Source of the DNA: CAYPGJ01 sp964638515
GTDB lineage: Bacteria; Planctomycetota; Phycisphaerae; Phycisphaerales; UBA1924
NCBI GenBank assembly: GCA_964638515.1
Contig: CAZWZL010000002.1
Span: 1-64,000, forward strand
DNA: 64,000 bases
Direction of reading: 5' to 3'
Position numbers and translations under genes: made by a program. The notes under the pieces are model-generated. The model was not told the origin of the DNA, made no database searches, and saw only the letters and a list, made by a program, of their open reading frames with translations. Shown here piece after piece: positions 1 through 7,629 of the stretch; within the stretch, counting starts at the first letter, position 1, and each line of letters opens with the position of its first letter.

Positions 1-1
1 C

Positions 2-466
2 CTCGCGCTCGCCCTCGACGGGCTCCCCGTCGTCATCCAAGGCTCAGACTCCTGGACCGACATCTGCTCCGCCTCCAAATCCCTCGAATACCGCGGCAAC
101 CTCCCGTACTCCGAAATCCCCGCCGCCCTCGCCCGCGCACGCGTCTGCCTCGCCTACGGCCCCACACAGTTCACCCACTCCTTCTCCGAACGTCTCCTCC
201 TCTCCCTCGCAGCAGGCTGCGCCACCATCGCCGACGACCGGCTCCTCGCCCGCAACCACTTCGCGCGTGAAGACCAGCCCGAACTCCTCACCCTCGTCGA
301 CGCCGCGCATCCCGAACACGCGCGCGCCGCCGTCGAATCACTCCTCAAGGACCCCGATCGCCGCGCATCCATGGCCCGCGCCGCCCGCGACGAAGTCGAA
401 CGCGCCCACCTCTGGTCCCACCGCGTCCCCGCCTTCCACGCCGCCATCCGCGACGCCATCGCCTGA
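2..466 (+). CDS. Glycosyltransferase family 1-like protein, C-terminal part (cut by window edge)
   Basis: The frame is open from the left edge to a TGA at 464-466 and gives about 154 residues. The order of elements matches the C-terminal sugar-nucleotide-binding half of CgeB/GT1-type glycosyltransferases: a GNLPYSEIP segment, a SFSERLLLSLAAGCATIADD segment (the usual E-x-LAAG nucleotide-sugar loop), then LLKDPDRRASMARAARDEV and a terminal WSHRV helix. The acceptor-binding half lies outside the window, so the substrate cannot be inferred. It probably acts in the cytoplasm on a surface polysaccharide or glycoprotein. No linked gene follows: 362 bp of non-coding DNA come next. Confidence 0.75.
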   Translation, partial: LALALDGLPVVIQGSDSWTDICSASKSLEYRGNLPYSEIPAALARARVCLAYGPTQFTHSFSERLLLSLAAGCATIADDRLLARNHFAREDQPELLTLVDAAHPEHARAAVESLLKDPDRRASMARAARDEVERAHLWSHRVPAFHAAIRDAIA

Positions 467-828
467 CAGCGCAGCGGGAACCCCTCTCCTCCTGGGAGAG
501 GATGTCGATGCGAGCTCCGGGGAGCATCGACAGGGGAGGGCCACACGTCCGATGGTCCTGATCCGATCGCGCGTGCCGTGCCTCCAACACGCGCCGCAAG
601 CGCGCAGTTTCCATGCCCGACACGTGCCCACCCGCCCACATCCCCGCAAATCGCCACATTCTCAGCCCCGAACAGAGGAATCCCAGAAAGGGCCTTGTTT
701 CAGGGGAACCGCGCGGTACCTTGAGCACGTACAGGATCTCGCGGCCCGCGCGGGTTCTCGGCCCCACCGCGCTGCCAAATCACGAGTATGTCCCGTTCCG
801 GTGAGAAGAAGTAGAGCGGAGACCCCCC
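467..828. other. Intergenic region with two strong hairpins
   Basis: These 362 bp hold no convincing gene. The left third contains two adjacent stem-loops (CCTCTCC/GGAGAGG at 483-501 and TGTCGATGC/GCATCGACA at 503-532) that resemble dispersed REP-like intergenic hairpins. The right part should hold the promoter of the next gene; TACCTT near 718 is a possible -10 hexamer, but I cannot choose one with confidence. Confidence 0.5.
483..532. repeat. REP-like double hairpin
   Basis: There are two back-to-back perfect inverted repeats: CCTCTCC (483-489) with GGAGAGG (495-501), and TGTCGATGC (503-511) with GCATCGACA (524-532). No T-run follows, so this is not a classical rho-independent terminator. 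Paired GC-rich stems between genes are typical of REP-type elements that recur in a genome. Only one copy is visible here, so the repeat status is inference. Confidence 0.4.
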
Positions 829-1974
829 ATGCGTTCGCAGCGTGCTTCGTTGCTCGTCGCTGCTGTTGCTTCCTGCCAGTTATGGCTCGCCGCCTCCGCC
901 GCTACCGCTCAGACCGGCGGCCTGCCGAACTATGGGCATCAGTGGTCCGTTGTCACCGGCCTCAACGCCTCGATCGTCACGCCCCCGAGCACAATATTCC
1001 CCTCCGGCAGAGCGATCCACTCCGCCAATTATGACTACCGCATCATGACTCGCGAGGTCGCCAACATCGAGTGGCTGGAGTTCGTCCAAGCCTTCGCACC
1101 ACACTTGGCATCGACGGGCGTCGGGGCAGCCGCCACGCAGTTCCGCGGAACTGGGATCGAATGGCTCGGCAGTGTCGGAGGCGTTCCGCAATACCAAGTC
1201 AACAGTGAATACGCCAATCGCCCTGCGGACCCCGGCTGGCGCTTCGTCGCGCGCTTCTGCAACTGGCTCCACAATGGCAAGCCGCTCCCATCGCAATCTC
1301 CAGGCGGCGTTGTCCCCCTCTCCGCTTTCGAGTCAGGGGCCTACGAAACGTCCACCTTCGGCCAGGTCGTCAACAAGTCCGGCGTCACCGTCTTCACCGA
1401 CCAGACCGCGCGCAGCGAAAGCGCGCAGTTCTGGATCCCCGACTCTCACGAATGGGTCAAGGCCATGTTCTGGGACCCCAACAAGAACGGCCCCGGCGAA
1501 GCCGGGTACTGGCAGTACCCCATCACCAGCGACACCGCGCCCGTTTCCGGCAATCCCGCGTTCGGCGGACAGACCAACGCCGGCCCCTTCCCCCAAGGCC
1601 AGACACGCCCCCTCGACGTCGGCTCGTATCCCGACGTCATGAGCCCGTGGGGCCTGCTCGACGGCTCCGGCGGCGCGAGCGAATGGTTGGAGGATTGGAA
1701 AAACCCCGCCTCGCCTGGGCTCCGACTCCGCGGCGGCACCGCCTCGATATCGCTCTTCAATCCCGCCACCGTCGACCGCATCGGGGGCTTCCAGCAAGGA
1801 AGTCCACTGCAGTCAGGAGGTGGCATCCGCTTGGCGTCACTCGTTATCCCAGCGCCGGGCGTCAGCGTGACGCTCGGCGCGTCATGCCTTGGCTGGGGAG
1901 GAAGAAGGAGACTGTATGTTGAAGAAAAGACTATGGCTCACCCTGGTCGGCGGAGCGATGCTCTGCGTCGCTGA
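829..1974 (+). CDS. Exported formylglycine-generating-enzyme-like (SUMF1 domain) protein with sorting-type C-terminus
   Basis: The protein has 381 residues. It starts with a signal peptide ending near AATAQ (residues 1-28). The body follows the FGE-sulfatase (SUMF1) fold order: MTREVANIEWLEFV (substrate-entry helix), RFCNWLHNG, FWIPDSHEWVKAMFW, a SPWGLLDGSGGASEWLEDW segment (equivalent to GLxDMxGNVxEW) and LRLRGGT. The paired active-site cysteines of true FGE are not evident, so a structural or binding role is as likely as catalysis. The tail VIPAPGVSV...GWGGRRR resembles a PEP-CTERM-type sorting signal, but the frame runs 20 residues past the RRR and overlaps the next start by 59 nt. GGAGA lies 6 nt before the ATG. 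Confidence 0.75.
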   Translation: MRSQRASLLVAAVASCQLWLAASAATAQTGGLPNYGHQWSVVTGLNASIVTPPSTIFPSGRAIHSANYDYRIMTREVANIEWLEFVQAFAPHLASTGVGAAATQFRGTGIEWLGSVGGVPQYQVNSEYANRPADPGWRFVARFCNWLHNGKPLPSQSPGGVVPLSAFESGAYETSTFGQVVNKSGVTVFTDQTARSESAQFWIPDSHEWVKAMFWDPNKNGPGEAGYWQYPITSDTAPVSGNPAFGGQTNAGPFPQGQTRPLDVGSYPDVMSPWGLLDGSGGASEWLEDWKNPASPGLRLRGGTASISLFNPATVDRIGGFQQGSPLQSGGGIRLASLVIPAPGVSVTLGASCLGWGGRRRLYVEEKTMAHPGRRSDALRR

Positions 1975-2122
1975 CGCGAACTCAGATTGTGCCGTGTACT
2001 GCCCGCCGCAATTCGGCGGTTGCGGCTCGTATGTGAACGCAGGCGGCGCGTGCAACAACGAGACGGTGAGGGTTTCACAGACGCTAGGGGGCCTGTGCAT
2101 CGAAGACATCTGCATCGAGTAA
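1916..2122 (+). CDS. Short cysteine-rich exported ORF, probably the N-terminus of an interrupted gene
   Basis: The ORF encodes 68 residues. It begins with a lysine-rich signal peptide (MLKKRLWLTLVGGAML), likely cleaved after VADA, followed by a 45-residue segment with six cysteines. A clear ribosome binding site (GAAGGAG) lies 6 nt upstream. The TAA at 2120-2122 is followed in the same frame by the open frame that continues to 3628, with no stop in between. Two readings are possible: a free-standing cysteine-rich peptide like the one at 11989, or the signal peptide and start of a 570-residue exported protein broken by one nonsense codon. I favour the second because the downstream part has no signal peptide of its own. 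Confidence 0.6.
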   Translation: MLKKRLWLTLVGGAMLCVADANSDCAVYCPPQFGGCGSYVNAGGACNNETVRVSQTLGGLCIEDICIE

Positions 2123-2137
2123 GGCACGTCCGGCTGG

Positions 2138-3628
2138 GTGATCACGATTGCTTTGGAGACGGAGTCAACCGGTGATTACAGCTTCTCGATTGTCGGCAGC
2201 GGCTCGCCGGAGCCGGACATCGAGTCGGTGTCCGTCTCCGGTCCGGATGAGGCGCTCGTGTACATTCACTTGGGCGGCGTGCGGGATGTCGGCGATATCT
2301 CAAGAATCGACGGTGGCGAGTTGATCATCTCGGGCGAGATCGAGCGTGATCTCGTGGGAACGGTCGTGGCGAGCGGTGTCGGGAACAACCCCAGCTCATT
2401 CGGCCTCACAGTCCGTGGCGACGTGACAGGCGACGTCGAACTCTACGAGCCGACGACGGTTATTGCAGGGGACGGGCGGGTGATCTTGTTCGTTGACGGT
2501 AACTTGACGGGCAATATCGAGGTTCCCTTCGGAGCCGTCAACACACTCATTGTGCAGGGCAACATCGGTACGCCCTTGGTGCCCGTAGACATCCTCTCCG
2601 AGCTCGATATTGGAAGCCTCGAAGCGACGGAGATCCACGCCAACGTCGAAGCAGGATGGTACGGTCCTACATCAAACATCCGAGCCATCACAACTGCTGG
2701 CAATTTCACAGGGTCGATCTTGGCGAACACCATCGGCGCGGCGCTGAACTACGACGACGACTTGGAGGGCTTGCCGGGCGTGAACATCGTTGGCGACTTG
2801 GGCGAAGATGGCCACCCTGCAACCGTTGAGTTTACCGGTGGACTCGACGTTGCCGACGCTCGTTACCTGAAAGTCGACGGTTCTTTCGTCGACGGCTCAA
2901 CGATCACTTTGCCGACAGGCGGCCTCGTCGACCAGATCATCTTCAATGCCGCCGATGACAGCGGCGCGTGGGAAAGCGGCGCCGAGGTTGTGGTCGGCGC
3001 AACCACACTGACCAACGCGTCGTACGCAACGCTCCCCTCCACACTCGGCGGCGGCACAGTCGGCCTCGCGCCATTTGATCTGCATGGCGTTGCATGTTCG
3101 CCCGCCGATGGCTCTTCGATCGTCGGCAAGGGTCCCGGTGTCGGCTGCTTCACCGAGCCGCCCTGCTGCTTCACCTTCAAGACCGCGAAGATCAGGATGT
3201 ACGGGCCCGTGGACACGGACGACGACGAGTGCGTGACGGTGAAGGTTTGGAACGGAGGGAGCGCCTTCGTCGCCGTGGGCTGGACCGTGCGGACCGAGCA
3301 GATAAGCAGCACCGAGGTCTTGGTGACGAGGGACGGCGATCTGATGTGGCCGCTGGGGACCTACCTCATCGAGCCGGTCTCTGACAAGTTCACGTGCGTC
3401 GATGTCGAAGGCGCGCCCGATGTCGCGGACTTCGACTACACTTTCACGCTCGTCGAGAATTGCTCCGAGGAAAGCTTCGCCGCGATCTTCGACCAGAACA
3501 ACGACGGCTTCATGACCAGCGCCGACATGACGGCATGGCTGTCGAGCCCCGTCGATCTCAACAACGACAACTCCGCGGATACCGACGACCTCTTCCGCCT
3601 CAAAGAGATCGACGCGATCTTCAACTGA
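2138..3628 (+). CDS. Beta-rich extracellular protein with EF-hand-like C-terminus; separated from its N-terminus by a TAA
   Basis: The first possible start is a GTG at 2138, but no ribosome binding site or signal peptide is present. The frame is continuous with the exported ORF starting at 1916 apart from the TAA at 2120. The 496 residues are low in lysine and rich in G, D, V and T, with repeating short beta strands (for example VRGDVTGDVELYE, VDGNLTGNIEVP, IVQGNIG), which suggests a solenoid or beta-helix. The C-terminus carries two calcium-loop-like segments, DQNNDGFMTSADM and DLNNDNSADTDDL, similar in spirit to the dockerin-like doublets elsewhere in the window but diverged. No family is recognised. 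The true gene is probably 1916-3628. Confidence 0.6.
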   Translation: MITIALETESTGDYSFSIVGSGSPEPDIESVSVSGPDEALVYIHLGGVRDVGDISRIDGGELIISGEIERDLVGTVVASGVGNNPSSFGLTVRGDVTGDVELYEPTTVIAGDGRVILFVDGNLTGNIEVPFGAVNTLIVQGNIGTPLVPVDILSELDIGSLEATEIHANVEAGWYGPTSNIRAITTAGNFTGSILANTIGAALNYDDDLEGLPGVNIVGDLGEDGHPATVEFTGGLDVADARYLKVDGSFVDGSTITLPTGGLVDQIIFNAADDSGAWESGAEVVVGATTLTNASYATLPSTLGGGTVGLAPFDLHGVACSPADGSSIVGKGPGVGCFTEPPCCFTFKTAKIRMYGPVDTDDDECVTVKVWNGGSAFVAVGWTVRTEQISSTEVLVTRDGDLMWPLGTYLIEPVSDKFTCVDVEGAPDVADFDYTFTLVENCSEESFAAIFDQNNDGFMTSADMTAWLSSPVDLNNDNSADTDDLFRLKEIDAIFN

Positions 3629-3657
3629 TCGGCCTGGCAACTCCCTCTCTCACGAAC

Positions 3658-3685
3658 GCGCCCGCGGCCGAGACGCCGCGGGCTG
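3658..3685. terminator. GC hairpin between convergent genes
   Basis: A perfect 8-bp stem, CCCGCGGC (3661-3668) with GCCGCGGG (3675-3682), has a 6-nt loop and sits between two converging genes. No T-run follows on either strand, so it is a plausible but not a classical terminator. Confidence 0.4.
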
Positions 3686-3740
3686 TCGCATTGGCATTCG
3701 CCGCCTCATTAGCCACGCAGAAACACCCTTCCCGCCCCCC

Positions 3741-4334
3741 TCAATCCCCATGCCTCTCCCGCAACCTCGCCGACAGCCGCAGCAACAAATGCACCCGCTC
3801 GAACTCCTCCACCCACTCACCCACCGTCGCCGCAACCTCCTCCTCCGGCTCCTCCGCCCCCGGCAACGGACACGCGCTCCCCAACTGCTTCGCAGCAGCA
3901 GCCCGATACCGCGCAAGCACCCGATCGCCCACCAGCGACACAAAGTGAAAATCCTCGGCCATGAAAATCGCCGTCGGCACGCGCAGCCCATCATTGATCT
4001 TCACCCGCTCCGCCAACTCCCGGTGCGCATCCCGATCCACAAACCGCACGTCCACCATCCGGCCCTTCCCCAAGTGGCTGGGCCCGCTCGCCTCCCCGAT
4101 CCGCGCCAGCATCGGACACTGCGCCGAGCAATCTCCGCACCAAAGCCCCGACAACACCAACACCCGGATCTCCCGCGTGAACGACGAGAGCAACTCTTCC
4201 TGCCTCGCCGTCAACCGCACACGCTCATGCACCCGCCCCCACGCCTCACGCTGCGCCTCCGTCCCCAGCGCCACGTAGTGCGTGTACGTCATCCCCTTCG
4301 AAAACTCCCGCTCGAGAAAATCCCGATCCAGCAT
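3741..4334 (-). CDS. Thioredoxin-family protein with WCGDC motif
   Basis: The protein has 197 residues. A thioredoxin-like fold is indicated by the strand REIRVLVLSGLWCGDC, with the redox pair at Cys66 and Cys69, followed by VDVRFVDRD and a cis-proline segment RVPTAIFM. The family (thioredoxin_9-like) has WCGDC in place of WCGPC. No signal peptide is present, so it acts in the cytoplasm. I chose the ATG at 4334 over the GTG at 4340 because GGAGAGGGA then lies 6 nt upstream. It is the last gene of a minus-strand cluster with rlmN (18 bp gap), the stress protein and ispH. Its partner is unknown. Confidence 0.8.
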   Translation of the reverse strand: MLDRDFLEREFSKGMTYTHYVALGTEAQREAWGRVHERVRLTARQEELLSSFTREIRVLVLSGLWCGDCSAQCPMLARIGEASGPSHLGKGRMVDVRFVDRDAHRELAERVKINDGLRVPTAIFMAEDFHFVSLVGDRVLARYRAAAAKQLGSACPLPGAEEPEEEVAATVGEWVEEFERVHLLLRLSARLRERHGD

Positions 4335-4352
4335 CGTCACTCCCTCTCCGCG

Positions 4353-5549
4353 TTACGCCCGTGACCCTTCCGCCCCGGCCTTCACCGTCTCATGCCGCAA
4401 CTGCCCGCACGCCGCCGCGATATCCCTCCCGCGGCTCGCCCGAATATGCGCATTGATCCCCTTCCCCCGCAAAACCTCCTGAAACCGCCGCACATCCTCC
4501 GTCGCCGGACGCTCATACGGCATCCCGCCAACCTCGTTGTACCGAATCAAATTCACATTCGCCCGTCCCCCCGCGCTCTTGTGCATCCTCCACACCACCT
4601 CCGCCAGCTCCCGCGCGTGCTCCTCGCGATCATTCACACCCCGCAGCAGCGTGTACTCCAGCGTGATCTCCCGCCCCGTCTTCCGGAACCACGAAGCGCA
4701 CGCGCCCAGCAGCTCCTCCACGCTCGTGAACTCCGCCCACGGAATCAGCTTTCGCCGGATCTCATCGTTCGGCGCATGCAGACTCAACGCCAGCGTGATC
4801 GGCAGCTCCATCTCCTCAGCGAGTCGCTCGATCGCCTTCGGCAAGCCCACCGTCGAGATCGTGATCTTCCGCGCCGAGATCCCCAGGCCCCACGCCGCCG
4901 CCATCGTCCGCACCGCGCGCATCACGTTCGCGAAGTTTGACAGCGGCTCGCCCATCCCCATGAACACCACGTTCGTCACCCGCCCAACCCCCTCGAGCCT
5001 CCCGAGCCTCCACACCTGCTCCACGATCCGCCCCGCGCTCAGACTCCCATCCAGTCCTCCAACCCCCGACGCGCAGAACCGGCACCCCACCGGGCACCCC
5101 ACCTGGCTCGACACGCACGCCGTCTTCCGATCATCCGTGGGGATCAGCACCGTCTCCGTCTGATACCCCTCGCTCGCGCCCTTCCCCAACACCTTCAAGG
5201 CCCCGAGCCGCGCCGTCGGCGCATCGTCACCCTCCACCGACGCGCCCCGAGCTCGCTCCGAACGCCACTCGATCAACAGCTTCTGCGTGTCATCGCTCGC
5301 CCGCTGGTGCGCCAGCGTCTCCCCCGAAAGAAACGTCATCTCCCGCGCGAGCGCCTCCCGATCCCGCGCGCCGAGGTTCGACATCTCCGCCGGATCCGCC
5401 ACCCCCTTGCGATACACCCACTCCAGCACCTGGTCCGCCCGATACCCGCCCCCGCTCAACCCCTTCTCCATCCACCACGCGCGCAGCGTCTCCGGCGTGA
5501 AATCAAACACGTGCGCCGACGGTTGCCGCAGCCCGCGAGCCTCGCTCAT
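4353..5549 (-). CDS. rlmN: 23S rRNA (adenine2503-C2)/tRNA (A37) methyltransferase RlmN
   Basis: The protein has 398 residues, close to the family length. RlmN is a radical-SAM enzyme that methylates C2 of A2503 in 23S rRNA and of A37 in some tRNAs. The [4Fe-4S] motif CPVGCRFC is present, followed by NVVFMGMGEPL (the SAM-binding GEP segment), ISTVG, ALSLHAPND and LEYTLLRGVND. A near-C-terminal cysteine in AAACGQLR corresponds to the methyl-carrying residue. The longer in-frame extension upstream is rejected because MSEARGL fits the family start. TAGAGT lies 8 nt before the ATG, suggesting its own leaderless promoter inside the cluster. Confidence 0.95.
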   Translation of the reverse strand: MSEARGLRQPSAHVFDFTPETLRAWWMEKGLSGGGYRADQVLEWVYRKGVADPAEMSNLGARDREALAREMTFLSGETLAHQRASDDTQKLLIEWRSERARGASVEGDDAPTARLGALKVLGKGASEGYQTETVLIPTDDRKTACVSSQVGCPVGCRFCASGVGGLDGSLSAGRIVEQVWRLGRLEGVGRVTNVVFMGMGEPLSNFANVMRAVRTMAAAWGLGISARKITISTVGLPKAIERLAEEMELPITLALSLHAPNDEIRRKLIPWAEFTSVEELLGACASWFRKTGREITLEYTLLRGVNDREEHARELAEVVWRMHKSAGGRANVNLIRYNEVGGMPYERPATEDVRRFQEVLRGKGINAHIRASRGRDIAAACGQLRHETVKAGAEGSRA

Positions 5550-5557
5550 AAGCCCAA

Positions 5558-5563
5558 ACTCTA
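5558..5563 (-). promoter_or_regulatory. Candidate -10 (TAGAGT) of rlmN, leaderless
   Basis: TAGAGT ends 8 nt before the rlmN ATG, and no ribosome binding site is seen. This matches the pattern found before many starts in this window. Confidence 0.45.
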
Positions 5564-5569
5564 CGCCCC

Positions 5570-6484
5570 TCACTCCGCCTCGAAACGGAAGCCCGTCGGC
5601 TTCACCGTCAGCACCGAGCAGTGCGCCTCCTGCAGAATCCGCTCCGCCACCGAGCCAAGCAGCATCGCCCGCAACGTCGAACGCCCGCGCGAGCCCACCA
5701 CCGCCAGCCCCACTCCGTGCTCCTGCAGATCCTTCACCACACCCTGCGCCACGCCTCGGCACTCAACCAGCCGAACCGTCGCTCTCCCCCCAAACTCCCC
5801 GCCCGCCTGCTCCGCCAACGCCTCGAGCCGGGACGTCAGCGCGTTCCGATACCCCCGCTGAAAATCAGGCTTCGCCTCCGGCGTCGGCGCGCGATAGTGC
5901 AACTTCTCCCAAGGCGGCGCAAACGCGTGCACCACATCCAACGCCGCCCCATCCCCCTTCGCCACCCGCGCCGCCTCACGCAACGCCAACAACGACGTCT
6001 CCGAAAAATCCACCAGCGCCGCAACTCGCTCAAAAGCCCCGTAGTGCCCCTCCTGCACCACCAGCACCTCACCCTCGGCCTTCCGCGCCAGCCCCATCGC
6101 CACGCTCCCGACGCCCGTCCCCATCGTCCCATCCCCGCGCACGCCGGCGACATACAAACTCGCCCCCACCTTCTTCCCAAGACGCAGCATCTCCTTCAAC
6201 GGCTCGCCCACCAAGGCATGCGCGTTCGCGCTCCGCGCGGCCGGCCCCGCCGCCGAAACCATCTCCCGCACGCGCTCCAGCGCCGCCCCCAGCGCGTCCC
6301 GCTCGATCTCCTCCCGAGTCTGCCCCGTCGCCTCCGAAAGATCCTCCAGCACCAGCCGATCGATCACGTGCAGCACGTGCAACTCGATCCCGCGCCGATC
6401 CGCCAGCCGCGCCGCCTCCGCCAACGCCGCGCGTGAGCACGCCGAAGAATCCACCCCGACAATCACGTTCCCGCCCTGCGCCAT
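5570..6484 (-). CDS. Tandem universal stress protein (two UspA domains)
   Basis: The protein has 304 residues and two UspA folds in series. The first (about 6-145) starts NVIVGVDSSACSR; the second (about 155-300) starts RVAALVDFSETS and ends in the nucleotide-binding pattern GLAVVGSRGRSTLRAMLLGSVAERIL. The first domain has a poorer ATP loop (GVRGDGTMGTGVGSVAM), so nucleotide binding is more likely in the second. The ATG at 6484 is preferred to the GTG at 6487 because GGGAGG lies 5 nt upstream. It sits 13 bp after ispH and 20 bp before rlmN. The role is general stress resilience; the specific target is unknown. Confidence 0.88.
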   Translation of the reverse strand: MAQGGNVIVGVDSSACSRAALAEAARLADRRGIELHVLHVIDRLVLEDLSEATGQTREEIERDALGAALERVREMVSAAGPAARSANAHALVGEPLKEMLRLGKKVGASLYVAGVRGDGTMGTGVGSVAMGLARKAEGEVLVVQEGHYGAFERVAALVDFSETSLLALREAARVAKGDGAALDVVHAFAPPWEKLHYRAPTPEAKPDFQRGYRNALTSRLEALAEQAGGEFGGRATVRLVECRGVAQGVVKDLQEHGVGLAVVGSRGRSTLRAMLLGSVAERILQEAHCSVLTVKPTGFRFEAE

Positions 6485-6497
6485 CACTGCCTCCCGA

Positions 6498-7538
6498 TCA
6501 CGAGCGACCCGCGCTGATCGTCAGCGGCGTCGCCCCGTACATCTCCCGCGTCACTTCCGGCTTGCTCACCCGGATGCGCCTCGACTCCGGATCAACCCCG
6601 CGCTCCCGCATCAGCCGCTTCAGCGACACCGGCAGCGCGAACTCCTGATCCTCCTCGAACACGTCACGCACTTCGATCTCGCCCCCGTGCCGCTCCAACA
6701 GCGCTCGGCACAGCCCCGCCACAAGGTCCTCCGGAGCGCTCGCCCCCGCCGTCACCAGCACCGTCTCATCGCCCCCGAACCACTCCCCCCGGATCTCCGA
6801 TACGTCGTCGATCAGATACGCCTTCACACCGACGTTCTCCGCGATCTCCGTCAGACGCACCGAGTTCGATGAGTTCTTCGACCCCACCACCAGCACCACG
6901 TCGCACTCCGGCGCGATCTCCCGAACCGCGGCCTGTCGATTCGTCGTCGCATAGCAGATGTCGCTCGTCGGCGGGTCCTTCAGGTTCGGAAACGCCTGCT
7001 TCAGCGCCGCGATAATCACGCCCGCATCGTCCGTGCTCAGCGTCGTCTGCGTCAGATACGCCAGCTTGTTCGGGTCGCGAATCTGCAGCCGCGCGATGTC
7101 CGCCGGGCTCTCCACCACCTGGATCGCGTCCGGCGCCTCCCCCCGAGTCCCCACAACCTCCTGATGGCTCGCGTGGCCCACCAGCAGAATCTGATACCCC
7201 TGCCGCGCGTACCGGATCGCCTCCATGTGCACCTTCGTCACCAGCGGGCACGTGGCGTCCACCGTCGTCAGGTTCTTCCGCTTCGCCTCCTCGCGCAACG
7301 CCGGCGACACCCCGTGCGCCGAAAACACCAGGATCGACCCCTCCGGCGCCTCCCCGATGTCCTCCACGAACCGCACGCCCCGATCCACGAACCGATGCAC
7401 CACGTGCTTGTTGTGCACGATCTCGTGAAACACGTAGATCGGCTCGCCCGGGCACAGCTCGAGCAACTGACTCACCACGTCGATGGCCATGTGCACACCA
7501 GCGCAGAACCCCCTCGGATTGGCCAGCAGAATCCGCAT
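6498..7538 (-). CDS. ispH: 4-hydroxy-3-methylbut-2-enyl diphosphate reductase
   Basis: IspH catalyses the last step of the MEP isoprenoid pathway, reducing HMBPP to IPP and DMAPP with a [4Fe-4S] cluster. The 346-residue protein has the three cluster cysteines in family context: NPRGFCAGV near residue 12, VDATCPLV near 95 and SDICYATTNRQ near 195. It also has FSAHGVSP, VGHASHQEVVGTRGEA and VVGSKNSSNS. GGAGCGAGG precedes the ATG. It is divergent from hpnC, so isoprenoid precursor supply and squalene synthesis sit back to back. It heads the minus-strand cluster ispH - stress protein - rlmN - thioredoxin. Confidence 0.96.
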   Translation of the reverse strand: MRILLANPRGFCAGVHMAIDVVSQLLELCPGEPIYVFHEIVHNKHVVHRFVDRGVRFVEDIGEAPEGSILVFSAHGVSPALREEAKRKNLTTVDATCPLVTKVHMEAIRYARQGYQILLVGHASHQEVVGTRGEAPDAIQVVESPADIARLQIRDPNKLAYLTQTTLSTDDAGVIIAALKQAFPNLKDPPTSDICYATTNRQAAVREIAPECDVVLVVGSKNSSNSVRLTEIAENVGVKAYLIDDVSEIRGEWFGGDETVLVTAGASAPEDLVAGLCRALLERHGGEIEVRDVFEEDQEFALPVSLKRLMRERGVDPESRRIRVSKPEVTREMYGATPLTISAGRS

Positions 7539-7629
7539 CGTCGCCTCGCTCCGGTCGCCCGCTCCGGCCGCGCCAACTCGACGCGCGCCGCCCCGTCACG
7601 CATCATACTCCCCGTCGCGCCCCAGCCCC

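Noticed and set aside
2120..2122. Selenocysteine or pyrrolysine recoding at the in-frame stop
   Set aside because: The codon is TAA, not TGA or TAG, so these known recoding systems do not apply.
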